NCBI GenBank assembly: GCA_964479695.1
Contig: CAYZSO010000034.1
Span: 1-31,071 of the forward strand
Direction: 5' to 3'
Source: JAAYZH01 sp964479695
GTDB lineage: Bacteria > Bacillota > Clostridia > Saccharofermentanales > Fastidiosipilaceae
Length of the DNA stretch: 31,071 bases
Shown here: positions 15,449-23,180 of the stretch, piece by piece
Position numbering within the stretch: position 1 is the stretch's first letter
How the letters are laid out: each line of letters begins with the position of its first letter
The notes under the pieces: model-generated
Database searches by the model: none
What the model was told of the DNA's origin: nothing
Seen by the model: the letters and a program-made list of their open reading frames with translations, nothing else
Translations under genes and position numbers: made by a program

Positions 15449-18400
15449 TTATGGGGATGTGCTGTCCTCTCGCTGATCCTTGCGTGTATCGCCCTTATTC
15501 CACTTATTCCACTTATTTCGCGGAAACAGAACCAGCGGTAATAGCACCAAAAAACCACCCAGGAGATAAGAAGGGAAGTTCCCTCGGCCACCTGTGTTGG
15601 GCAATTCTGTACCCGGCTGATTGACCACCTCGAGCAAGGTGACGGGGATTCCCTTCACCTGACCGCTGGCCGTGCCCACTGTAATGTCGTGGGGACCTGG
15701 CTGCTTGATGTAGCCCGGTGGTGCTTTGGTTTCGGTGATCTGATACGTGCCGGAGGAAAGGCCCTTGATAATGATGATACCGTCTTCAGGGGTGATGAGT
15801 TCGTTGGTGAGGCCGCCGGTGGGGGTTTGTCCCTGACCGGTGGTTTGCCCCGAGCTCGCGTAGTGGTATACACCGTCCGCATCCGGCGTGTCGTGAACTA
15901 AGAAGGGGAGAGTGAAGTGGGCACCCGCGAGGCCTCGACCGGAAGGGTCGACTTTTTTGAGCGCTAGGGCATAGGTGTAAATGGTCTCATCGTCGTGCAG
16001 CCTATCTTCCGGTGACGATCCATCCTCGAGGATCCAGCTTACGGTAACTTCGTTGGTATTCCCATGCCCTGTTGGGGGCGTTTGACCAGTTGTCAGCGCT
16101 TGGCTTGCTATCGCTGCTTGGCCTGTGACCGTCGCTTCGTAGACGATCGTGACTGTTGCCCCATTCTCATAAATGAATTGATCATTTGCCTCGTCGTACC
16201 AGTCGAGCGCGATTGTTTTGTTGACAAAAGGAGCCGTCACAGAAAACCGGTCATCAGTCGTTCCGGCATCCCCATCATTGTCAATGGTGATGCTGATTAC
16301 CTCAACATCCTCGAGAAAATCAGGAAGACTGTCCTCAATGACGTATTGTGCGATTTTCGTTACGCCATGCTCATCAGCGTGATAGTTGGCGCTTACAAAC
16401 GAAATCGTGTAGGTCAGCCGATCGCCGAAGTTGACGTCGGTGCGGTCCACTTTTTTGCTTAAATTCGCGGGACTGGAAACGACGGAATTCGTCACCGTGA
16501 GTCCATCCTCAACCTTCATATAAAAAGGCGGCACATAGTCAATACCATCCGCATCGACCTCTTGCACCTTGTAAACATACTCGTTCCCCACCGAATCGTA
16601 GCGGACAAAATCACCCGCATTGACATCGCTGTCAGTCTGCGACCAGGTCACCCGATCATTCACTACGAGCCTTGGATCGCCAATTGGCGTGCGCGTGCCG
16701 TCACGATTGATTCGATACAACATGAACCAGATCTCGGGCTTATCCGACGGGGCATCAACCCAAATTTTGTTCGCCGTAAGCGTGAAAGCATCGATCGTTC
16801 GGTTCGTAACCGTCACGATTTGCTTACGATTTGTGATTTCCAAGTTCACATCAGTCTTTGTGCCGGCAGTTGGACCTTCGCCGTTGACGCGCATTTCGGT
16901 TTCATAGCCACTTGTGTTTTCCGTCACAACATATTGGCCAAAGTCCAAGTCATCCAACGTTTTCTCCCAAGAGCCATTCTCAGGCAAGGTGAACGTCTCT
17001 GAATAATGATTAGGTCCTGTTACCGTGAATGAAAACGTGACCGGCTCACCTGCGCGAAGCGGTGAGCCGCTTCGCATTTCACCGGCGGGCGTTTGCGCGC
17101 CGGAAGGTGTCTGCGCGCCGGAAGGTGTTTGCGCGCCAGAAGACGCCTGCGCAATCGGCGAAGTCTGATCCAGAATTTTCTTAATCGTTAGTGAACCGCC
17201 TTTTTCTCGATTGATCACTTGGATTACAGCATCATCCGCTTCGTTATCAGGCAAATTGATGATTCGGGTAGCACTCGTTTGGCCATTAACCTTGTAACGA
17301 ACGTCATAATTTGAAAGATCGCCGATTTCTGTCACCTGATAGGTGCCGGGCATACGGATGTCCGTCCCCAGGACCATCCCGTCTTGCTTTCTGGGATTCA
17401 GAACAAAGCGGCGGGAATAGGGCTCACTGGATTGGCCCACGCTCTCGACTTCAACAATGAAATCACGATCCGGGAAGATTTGGGAGGCGTCTTTGGCCAA
17501 AAGAACCTTCTCAATCTTGTAAAGAACCGGATTCACTCGTGGCTGCGGAAACGAAGCCTCATGCGAATGACCGCGACCATCCACATAACTCATTCGGGCA
17601 TCACCATTGGTGGAGTATAAACCATTGGCGTCGGGCGTTTGAGACCAAATGTCATCGTTAATTTCAATCGTATAGCTGAGCTCCGCAAAGCTAATCAGGC
17701 TATCAGGGCTAATCGGTGTAGTTAACATGCCGGGGCTCCATGAGAGGGTGTGGTCCGCATAGGTAACATCACCTTGGGTCGCGTGGATGCTGCTGATTTG
17801 GTGAGCCGGAATCTCAAAGCCAGGCCCCATCGGATCGCCAATTGTTGCATCATGGACTGCGGAGCTAATTTGATTGGAAATACTCGTGAAAATCGACTCA
17901 ACATTAGCCGGAGATGCAATGAAATCGCAGTCCGGAGAAGCCATTTCCCTCAAGATCTCATCCCCACCTGCTTCCACTTCAAAAGCAATCGTCCAAACCT
18001 GGATCCCCTTACTTTTCGCAAAGCCGGCTTCAGCAATCGCACTATTTCCATGATTGTAGTAATGCTTATTCCGAGGCCGTCGGCCAATTTCACTAACCAA
18101 ACTATTCCCCGTACCAACCCGGCCGGTCGACGTGTAAATGTATTGAGCTTCTGGTGCTTCCGTGCTGGTCTGCCAATCCTGATATCGTTTTTTTGGGCCA
18201 TACGGAACACCATAGGGGATCAGGTAGTCTTGGGGATTTCGCAGCGCATAGGAAAAGGTAGGCACGCCATCGGATAAGAGAACGATATGCTTATTGTCCG
18301 CAGTAGAATTATTCAGCATCTCTTCGGCTTGTTTGATGCCCGCTTGTGTGAACGTTCCGCCTCGCGATCGAAGCGCGTCAATCGCACCAATCAGCGTCTC

Positions 18401-19405
18401 AGAATCATTCGTCAAAGCCTGAATACTATTTATCCCATCATTGAAGGCAACAAATCCAACTCTCGTATTCGAAGCAGCAGACCCAGCCAACAACCCCTCA
18501 ACAAATTGCTTCGCCGCTTGCTTAGCCGGGGCAAAAATATTTCGGTTCGCCATACTGCCGGAATTATCCAGCACCAACACGATATCCGTCGTCGAAGGCT
18601 CCGCCATCGCTTCCACCCTCAGCGTGACTTCCCAGGTATTCAACCTCCCCGGAACCGGCCTAGCCTCCTTAAATAGCATGACTTCACCCGGCTCAGTAGG
18701 ATGGTCCACCCCAATCGCGGGATCACCACCTGTGGCGTTGGTTGTGGCGTTGCTAGTAGCGTTGCTCGCACCGTTACTCGCAGCGCTCAGATTATTGCGT
18801 ACATTCCCCGACAATAGCTGAAGCAACAGCGTAATGGGAAAAGGCATTTCAGGTTGCAGGTTGTAGAAAATTTCACTTGAAGGATTTTCAGTGGCCAAAG
18901 CCGCCTCCTCCAGCACTTCCTCCTCGGCGAGCTCTTCATCATCAGCGTGGGAAGTCTCAGCCTGCGTGGATTCAGTGGTTTCTGCCTGCGTGGATTCCGT
19001 TACTGGTGATGTTGCCTCAGCCTGCTTGGGTTCAGTACCCGTCGAGGTTGATTCAGCCTGCGTGGATAAATTGACCGGGGCTGACGCTTCAGTTTCAGGT
19101 GTTGAATTTATGATTGCTTCCGCAGTTGCATCAGTTGTTTCATCAGCCAAAGCCGAAGCAGAGATGGCCTCATTCATAGCATTCTGTGTAGGGGAGGTGG
19201 GTTGGGCGGCTTTGGCCAAAGTCGCTATTCCAACCTCTTCTCCTAGAGAAATCTCTTCAGCTATGCGGGATGTCTCGGTCTCGTTTTCGTGAAATCTTAT
19301 GATCCTAGTCGCTTCTGTAGTATCTATTTGTGCTTGTACTACTTGGACAACACTTGGCTGCAGTAAGGACGCCGCCAGCAAGAATGCTATCCACTTTCTA
19401 TTCAT
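15449..19405 (-). CDS. VWA-domain LPXTG surface protein, probable pilus tip adhesin
   Basis: 1318 residues. Signal peptide about 1-26, then a Thr/Glu/Ala-rich low-complexity region (about 60-230, with repeated ESTQAET-like units). A von Willebrand A domain (about 274-530) has a metal-ion site D280-N-S282-G-S284. Then come Ig/Cna-B-type domains, one split by (PSGAQT)n repeats (about 752-772), the E-box-like ITETKAPPGY, and the anchor LPNTG (1268-1272), hydrophobic stretch and basic tail. Large VWA proteins first in a pilin-sortase locus are typically tip adhesins that bind host matrix. ATG at 19405 has GGAGGG 5 bases upstream. Its two C-terminal domains closely match those of the pilin at 13697-15220. 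Exact copies of the dispersed 13-mer GGCCAAAGCCGCC lie at 18893 and, reversed, 19205. Confidence 0.9.
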   Translation of the reverse strand: MNRKWIAFLLAASLLQPSVVQVVQAQIDTTEATRIIRFHENETETSRIAEEISLGEEVGIATLAKAAQPTSPTQNAMNEAISASALADETTDATAEAIINSTPETEASAPVNLSTQAESTSTGTEPKQAEATSPVTESTQAETTESTQAETSHADDEELAEEEVLEEAALATENPSSEIFYNLQPEMPFPITLLLQLLSGNVRNNLSAASNGASNATSNATTNATGGDPAIGVDHPTEPGEVMLFKEARPVPGRLNTWEVTLRVEAMAEPSTTDIVLVLDNSGSMANRNIFAPAKQAAKQFVEGLLAGSAASNTRVGFVAFNDGINSIQALTNDSETLIGAIDALRSRGGTFTQAGIKQAEEMLNNSTADNKHIVLLSDGVPTFSYALRNPQDYLIPYGVPYGPKKRYQDWQTSTEAPEAQYIYTSTGRVGTGNSLVSEIGRRPRNKHYYNHGNSAIAEAGFAKSKGIQVWTIAFEVEAGGDEILREMASPDCDFIASPANVESIFTSISNQISSAVHDATIGDPMGPGFEIPAHQISSIHATQGDVTYADHTLSWSPGMLTTPISPDSLISFAELSYTIEINDDIWSQTPDANGLYSTNGDARMSYVDGRGHSHEASFPQPRVNPVLYKIEKVLLAKDASQIFPDRDFIVEVESVGQSSEPYSRRFVLNPRKQDGMVLGTDIRMPGTYQVTEIGDLSNYDVRYKVNGQTSATRIINLPDNEADDAVIQVINREKGGSLTIKKILDQTSPIAQASSGAQTPSGAQTPSGAQTPAGEMRSGSPLRAGEPVTFSFTVTGPNHYSETFTLPENGSWEKTLDDLDFGQYVVTENTSGYETEMRVNGEGPTAGTKTDVNLEITNRKQIVTVTNRTIDAFTLTANKIWVDAPSDKPEIWFMLYRINRDGTRTPIGDPRLVVNDRVTWSQTDSDVNAGDFVRYDSVGNEYVYKVQEVDADGIDYVPPFYMKVEDGLTVTNSVVSSPANLSKKVDRTDVNFGDRLTYTISFVSANYHADEHGVTKIAQYVIEDSLPDFLEDVEVISITIDNDGDAGTTDDRFSVTAPFVNKTIALDWYDEANDQFIYENGATVTIVYEATVTGQAAIASQALTTGQTPPTGHGNTNEVTVSWILEDGSSPEDRLHDDETIYTYALALKKVDPSGRGLAGAHFTLPFLVHDTPDADGVYHYASSGQTTGQGQTPTGGLTNELITPEDGIIIIKGLSSGTYQITETKAPPGYIKQPGPHDITVGTASGQVKGIPVTLLEVVNQPGTELPNTGGRGNFPSYLLGGFLVLLPLVLFPRNKWNKWNKGDTRKDQREDSTSP

Positions 19406-19439
19406 GGTTACCCTCCTACATGTCCTTATCGATGTCTAG

Positions 19440-19745
19440 TTACCTTTCTTCCCGGCCTGGATTCCCCCGAAAAAGAGAGCACAAAAAATCCGTATAAGCT
19501 AAGCAGAATAAGCTCAGCAGAACGGATCTCTTTTCATCGGGATTGTGGGTTTGCGAGTGAGTTTGCGATTTGATGGTGTGGTTTGCAATTGTTGTGTCAT
19601 GGGTTTGTGATTCGATGGTGCGATTTGCAATTACGGTGTCATGGGTTTGAGAATTGGCGTTGCGATTTGCAATGAAACGCCAAAAGGGCAGAATCTCTGC
19701 CCTCACAATACCTATACACTTGTCCTTCAAGTCCTTGTGACACAT
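19440..19745 (-). CDS. Possible small repeat-containing ORF upstream of the pilus tip gene
   Basis: 101 codons from an ATG with TGAGGAG 6 bases upstream, a credible translation start. The product is not recognised. Its middle is a repeat of SQTHDT-IANRTIE units encoded by ~42-bp DNA repeats (about 19545-19680), and the C terminus is hydrophobic and cysteine-containing. A terminator-like hairpin (19682-19702) lies inside the frame. It may be a leader peptide whose translation affects that hairpin, or simply an open frame in repeats; I lean towards the latter. An upstream in-frame GTG at 19805 lacks a binding site. Confidence 0.25.
   Translation of the reverse strand: MCHKDLKDKCIGIVRAEILPFWRFIANRNANSQTHDTVIANRTIESQTHDTTIANHTIKSQTHSQTHNPDEKRSVLLSLFCLAYTDFLCSLFRGNPGREER
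19545..19680. repeat. Degenerate ~42-bp repeats in the pilus leader
   Basis: Units built around GATTTGCAATT, GTGTCATGGGTTTG and TTGRTGGTG recur about every 42-45 bp (near 19583, 19625 and 19668). They occupy the transcribed leader between the hairpin at 19682-19702 and the tip gene. Confidence 0.65.
19682..19702 (-). terminator. Terminator-like hairpin in the pilus leader (possible attenuator)
   Basis: On the minus strand GGGCAGA and TCTGCCC pair around a 3-base loop and are followed by TTTT. It lies about 280 bases upstream of the tip adhesin start and downstream of the palindrome at 19790-19805, so transcripts starting upstream must pass it. It may limit pilus expression. The T-run is short. 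Confidence 0.4.
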
Positions 19746-19789
19746 GTTTCGCTCCTCAGAATCACTGCCAGGGTGCTCTTGATATGACT

Positions 19790-19805
19790 GTGAAAATTTT
19801 TTCAC
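19790..19805. promoter_or_regulatory. GTGAAAA palindrome upstream of the pilus locus, candidate operator
   Basis: GTGAAAA and TTTTCAC are separated by 2 bases, a perfect 7+2+7 palindrome. GTGAAAA-like sequences recur across the next 200 bp (19856-20040). This is compatible with a regulator site, but no protein is implied by the sequence alone. Confidence 0.3.
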
Positions 19806-19855
19806 AATTGAAAGATTTCAATCAAGTCCAACCTGGTTTGGGTGTGTTTAAGGTG

Positions 19856-20040
19856 AAGTGAAAATTGATCATTGATTAGGGTGAAAAATATAGTTGAAGT
19901 GGAGGGGGAGAATGTAGTGTTGTTTAGGGGTGAAAAAAGGGGTGAAGAAAAGTAGTGAAAAAAGAGTGGTATTTAGGTGAGAAAATGTAGTGGTATTTAA
20001 GACTAAAAATCGAGTGGGAAACGAAGGGAGAAAATGAGAA
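19856..20040. repeat. GTGAAAA-rich low-complexity region
   Basis: About 185 bp of purine-rich plus strand with repeated GTGAAAA, GTAGTGGTATTTA and GGAGAAAATG words (for example GTGGTATTTAGG and GTGGTATTTAAG). It lies upstream of the pilus locus. No gene is visible between 19806 and 20709 apart from repeat element D. Confidence 0.6.
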
Positions 20041-20186
20041 GAGAATGTGAGGTTATTGCGTAGAGGGTTTCTTCTAAATCTGCACAGAATGGATCAATAT
20101 CACTATTGTTGTATTATGCAGAACATGTATTTTGTAATAACATCTTGTGGAAAGCTCTGCTTTTACACCAAGCAAGCCAAAAAATA

Positions 20187-20560
20187 TTTCCAACCTGGTT
20201 AGGATCCCGAATTTTTCGACAATGAATATTTTGCGGAGAGAGCCTTCGCCCATTTAGGCGTAAATTAAGCTACCGATTGAATGTTTTCTAACCTATGAAT
20301 CGTAATAGATGAATGAATACTGACATTTGATGAATAGATGTAAAGGAGAGGGACAGCGCCAGCAGAAAAGCCTTTTTAAAACCACGTGAAACTATGTGAA
20401 AAACAGACCAGTGTCGCAAGATTCTCGATCTTGACCAATCTGGAAATAATTTAACGATAACTCTACGTCTCATAGAACGAGGAACAGGAACAATACGCTG
20501 CCAAAACCGCTCCGCCACGAAAAACTCACTACATATGTTTAAAAATAAACATATGTAGTG
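20187..20560 (-). repeat. Composite dispersed repeat element, copy D
   Basis: Read on the minus strand: hairpin at 20527-20560, one GGAGCGGTTTTGGCAGCG module (about 20500-20517), the ~35-bp motif (20412-20446), GTCAGTATTCATTCA (about 20311-20325), and the inverted ~35-bp motif (20187-20221, with AACCTGGTTAGGATCCCG). This is the shortest of the complete copies, with a single module. The inverted pair bounds about 260 bp. Confidence 0.75.
20527..20560. repeat. 34-bp palindromic hairpin, copy D
   Basis: Arms CACTACATATGTTTA and TAAACATATGTAGTG pair perfectly around AAAA. Position 10 is a T-A pair here and A-T in copy B, a compensating change. It is followed by two GTAGTGAAAAGTG-like repeats. 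Confidence 0.9.
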
Positions 20561-20709
20561 AAAAGTGTAGTGAAAAGTGCGAACGGTTTAGCGAACGTGA
20601 TACTATGTAGAATAGTGAGTAGCAGATTTAATTCCCGCGGAACAATTATTGGAGCGATCATTAGATCAATCATCGGATCAATCATTTCACTCAACTCAAG
20701 GAGTCGCCT

Positions 20710-21753
20710 ATGCCTTTTACCATTGTCCGACAGGATATTACGAAAATGAAAGTCGACGCCATTGTCAATGCAGCCAATACAGAGCTGCAAATGGGCGGAG
20801 GGGTGTGCGGTGCCATTTTCCGGGCAGCCGGAGCGAAAGAGCTCCAAGAAGCATGCGACAAATTGGCACCAATTAAGACGGGCGAGGCCGTCATCACATC
20901 AGGTTTCAACTTGCCGGCCCACTATATTATCCATGCCGTGGGGCCCATTTATCAGGAATGGAGCAAAGCAGATAGTGAGCAACTCTTGTGCGCAGCCTAC
21001 ACTAATACAATGAAGCGAGCAGTGGAAAATCACTGCAAAAATATCGCTTTCCCACTGATTTCGAGTGGGGTCTATGGCTATCCCAAGGCAGAGGCGTTGG
21101 CGGTGGCGACTTTGGCCATCAGACAATTTCTTGAAGATCATGAACTTGATGTGACGCTGGTGGTGTACGATAAAACCTCTTTTTCTACGAGCAAGGAACT
21201 GATGGGCGATGTTGAGAGCTACATTGCGGAAAATTACGTTGAAACGGAAGAGTATTTCGGAGCTGATCGAAGCGACATCAACCTGCTGAGAAGCGAAACA
21301 CGTCATTTGGCCGCCCTGCCTGACTTGACGGAGCCGTATGAGTCGATGGCGGCGGAATCCGCGCCTATGTATAGTCAGTTGGACGCGCGTTTAGGTGAAA
21401 TGATTGACAACTTGGACGAGCCTTTCTCCCAGCTACTGCTGCGAATCATCGATGCTAAGGGCATGACTGATGTTGAAGTGTACAAGCGGGCGAACCTTGA
21501 TCGACGTTTGTTCTCGAAGATTCGGACGTCCAAAGGATACATGCCCAGCAAGCGTACGGCCCTGGCTTTTGCTGTGGCGCTTGAGTTATCACTGGACGAG
21601 ACCTGCAGCCTGCTGGAGCGGGCCGGGTTTGCGCTCTCACATGCGGTCAAGTTCGATGTGATTGTGGAGTTCTTCATCATCAATAAGAAGTATGATGTAT
21701 ATGCAATTAATGAAGTTCTTTTCGCCTATGATCAGCCGCTCTTAGGTAGTTGA
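20710..21753 (+). CDS. Macrodomain protein with C-terminal helix-turn-helix-like domain
   Basis: 347 residues, cytoplasmic. The N-terminal macrodomain (about 1-165) shows DAIVNAANTELQMGGGV (16-32) and ISSGVYGYPKAEA (117-129), the two loops that bind ADP-ribose. Such domains bind or hydrolyse ADP-ribose or O-acetyl-ADP-ribose, or remove ADP-ribose from proteins. A linker (about 166-235) leads to a C-terminal region (about 250-345) whose VYKRANLDRRLFSKIRTS and RTALAFAVALELSLDETCSLL resemble an XRE-type helix-turn-helix. The ATG has AAGGAG 7 bases upstream. It is followed by a tandem repeat, a terminator-like hairpin, and a VWA gene on the same strand. I infer a stress or defence role from the macrodomain-VWA pairing; it is not proven. 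Confidence 0.88.
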   Translation: MPFTIVRQDITKMKVDAIVNAANTELQMGGGVCGAIFRAAGAKELQEACDKLAPIKTGEAVITSGFNLPAHYIIHAVGPIYQEWSKADSEQLLCAAYTNTMKRAVENHCKNIAFPLISSGVYGYPKAEALAVATLAIRQFLEDHELDVTLVVYDKTSFSTSKELMGDVESYIAENYVETEEYFGADRSDINLLRSETRHLAALPDLTEPYESMAAESAPMYSQLDARLGEMIDNLDEPFSQLLLRIIDAKGMTDVEVYKRANLDRRLFSKIRTSKGYMPSKRTALAFAVALELSLDETCSLLERAGFALSHAVKFDVIVEFFIINKKYDVYAINEVLFAYDQPLLGS

Positions 21754-21774
21754 CCGCTCACCTTGACATTCTCG

Positions 21775-21882
21775 GAAGTTGTGACTACGTAGGAACTTGA
21801 GACTACGTTTGAAGTTGCGACTACGTTGGAAGTTGTGACTACGTTGGGAGTTGCGATTATGTTTGAAGATGCAACTATGCTC
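21775..21882. repeat. 18-bp tandem repeat, six units
   Basis: Six consecutive 18-bp units of the form GAAGTTGYGACTACGTTG, the last two more diverged. It begins 21 bp after the macrodomain stop. One unit contains an in-frame TAG, so it is not a coding extension. Confidence 0.9.
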
Positions 21883-21942
21883 GTGGCCAAAGCCGCACAC
21901 CTTCAACTTCCTTCTGATTCTACAACGTAAATATTTTTATTT

Positions 21943-21967
21943 GTCGCTTGCGGAGCGACCTTTTGTT
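21943..21967 (+). terminator. Rho-independent terminator-like hairpin after the macrodomain gene
   Basis: GTCGCT and AGCGAC pair around a 5-base loop and are followed by CTTTTGTT. It lies 190 bp after the macrodomain stop and about 55 bp before the VWA start, suggesting that the VWA gene has its own promoter or depends on read-through. Confidence 0.5.
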
Positions 21968-22021
21968 AACCGTTGCGTCTTATTCTGAGGTCAGAAAATA
22001 AACCTTAGGAGGATTGCAACA

Positions 22022-22678
22022 ATGAAAAAAGGATTAACAGAGCTCGTGTTCATACTCGACAGGAGCGGATCCATGGATGGTTTAGAGAAAGATACGATTG
22101 GTGGCTTTAACTCCATGTTGGCGAAGCAACAAGCGGTTGAAGGTGAGTGCCGGATTACGACTGTGCTGTTTGATCATAAGTACGAACTGTTACATGATCG
22201 AATCGATATCAGAGCCGTTAAGCCGATGACAGAAAATGAGTATCAGGTGAGAGGAACGACGGCTCTACTTGATGCGATGGGCACGACGATCCGGAAAATA
22301 TCTAATGTCCAGAAGCAGTCCGGCGAAGATTTCCGTGCAGAACACGTCATGTTTGTGATCATCACTGACGGAGAAGAGAATTCCAGCCGAGAGTATTCCG
22401 TAGCGAGAATTAAACAGCTTATCGAAGAGCAGAAAGCGCAGTCCGGTTGGGAGTTCATCTTCCTTGGTGCGAACATTGACGCTGTAGAAACAGCTGGTCA
22501 GTTTGGCATCGGAGCGGATCGGGCGGTTGATTATCTGGCTGATAGCGAGGGTACTGAGCTTAATTTCGAAGTCTTATCAGAAACTGTATCTACTTTTCGT
22601 TCTGTTGGGCTCGTGATGGAAGAGCCTTTGGCCGAGATTCGCAAGGATGTGAAGCGGAGAGGGAAGAAGAGAGAATGA
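22022..22678 (+). CDS. Small VWA-domain protein (TerY-like)
   Basis: 218 residues, nearly all one von Willebrand A domain, cytoplasmic (no signal peptide). The metal-ion site is D13-R-S15-G-S17 in FILDRSGSMDG, with T79/T80 in VRGTTALLDA and D116 in IITDGEENS, all in the expected places. The tail is basic (RRGKKRE). Stand-alone cytoplasmic VWA proteins of this kind occur in tellurite-resistance-like, chemical-stress and anti-phage gene clusters. The ribosome binding site AGGAGG is 8 bases upstream of the ATG. The upstream macrodomain-HTH gene on the same strand is a likely functional neighbour. Confidence 0.88.
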   Translation: MKKGLTELVFILDRSGSMDGLEKDTIGGFNSMLAKQQAVEGECRITTVLFDHKYELLHDRIDIRAVKPMTENEYQVRGTTALLDAMGTTIRKISNVQKQSGEDFRAEHVMFVIITDGEENSSREYSVARIKQLIEEQKAQSGWEFIFLGANIDAVETAGQFGIGADRAVDYLADSEGTELNFEVLSETVSTFRSVGLVMEEPLAEIRKDVKRRGKKRE

Positions 22679-22683
22679 AGGAC

Positions 22684-22752
22684 AAATGACAAGCGATATG
22701 TGACTAGTGACAAGTGACCAGTGACAAATGATCAGTGACAAATGATCGCAGC
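22684..22752. repeat. Degenerate GTGACAAATGATCA repeats
   Basis: Units such as GTGACAAGTGACCA and GTGACAAATGATCA follow the VWA stop directly. Like the repeat after the lipoprotein gene (27881-27990), the array starts within a few bases of a stop codon. Confidence 0.75.
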
Positions 22753-23180
22753 TTGTGTCGTTAGGTGACCGGCCGGGTGGTTATGCTACTCGGCTGTTGC
22801 ACATGTTCTTTTGTTATCCAGCCGCAATATGCATTTTGTGAACCTCGAAGAATCTGATAAAGCTTATGAGGCGAAACATTTATAATCAAATATTTAAGGA
22901 TCTGGTAGTGGGATTGAGGTGGCTTTGGCCAAAGCCGTAGACTGGCCATTCCCCCGGATACTAGTAAATGGATTCTGAGTTTATTGGAAACATGTTTTTA
23001 TATTGTGAAGAAGTAATGTGAAACTTCACCGTTTGAGCAGAAATTAGAATTTTATGACTTTTCAGTTGGTAATTATTGGGAACTGTCCATAAAAAAGGAC
23101 ACTCAATCAAAGATAATAGCTTATAATTGACACATTAGTTGCTCTCTATCGTTGGAACAGTTACATGTTCGAGGTGATAA
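22753..23180. other. Intergenic region upstream of the cas genes
   Basis: No gene is seen. It contains a perfect 16-bp palindrome (22921-22936) that is a variant of the dispersed 13-mer motif. At 23084-23102 TGTCC and GGACA form a short stem around an A-rich loop. Composition turns AT-rich from about 22940, which may mark the left edge of the acquired cas segment. A TATAAT-like word lies near 23122, but no convincing -35 box was found. Confidence 0.5.
22921..22936. repeat. Member of dispersed GGCCAAAGCCGCC motif family (palindromic form)
   Basis: GGCTTTGGCCAAAGCC is its own reverse complement. Exact 13-mers GGCCAAAGCCGCC occur at 5335, 10287, 14879, 18893 and 28693, and in reverse at 2726, 15407 and 19205. 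Shorter matches of 10-12 bases occur at 8361, 9687, 10222, 21885 and 28129. Confidence 0.8.

Noticed and set aside
20710..21753. DarG-type antitoxin of a DarTG toxin-antitoxin pair
   Set aside because: The macrodomain fits, but no adjacent gene resembles the DarT ADP-ribosyltransferase, and the C-terminal region looks HTH-like rather than DarG-like.
23121..23140. Promoter for the cas genes (TATAAT and TTGACA words)
   Set aside because: The two words overlap in the wrong order and no properly spaced partner box was found.
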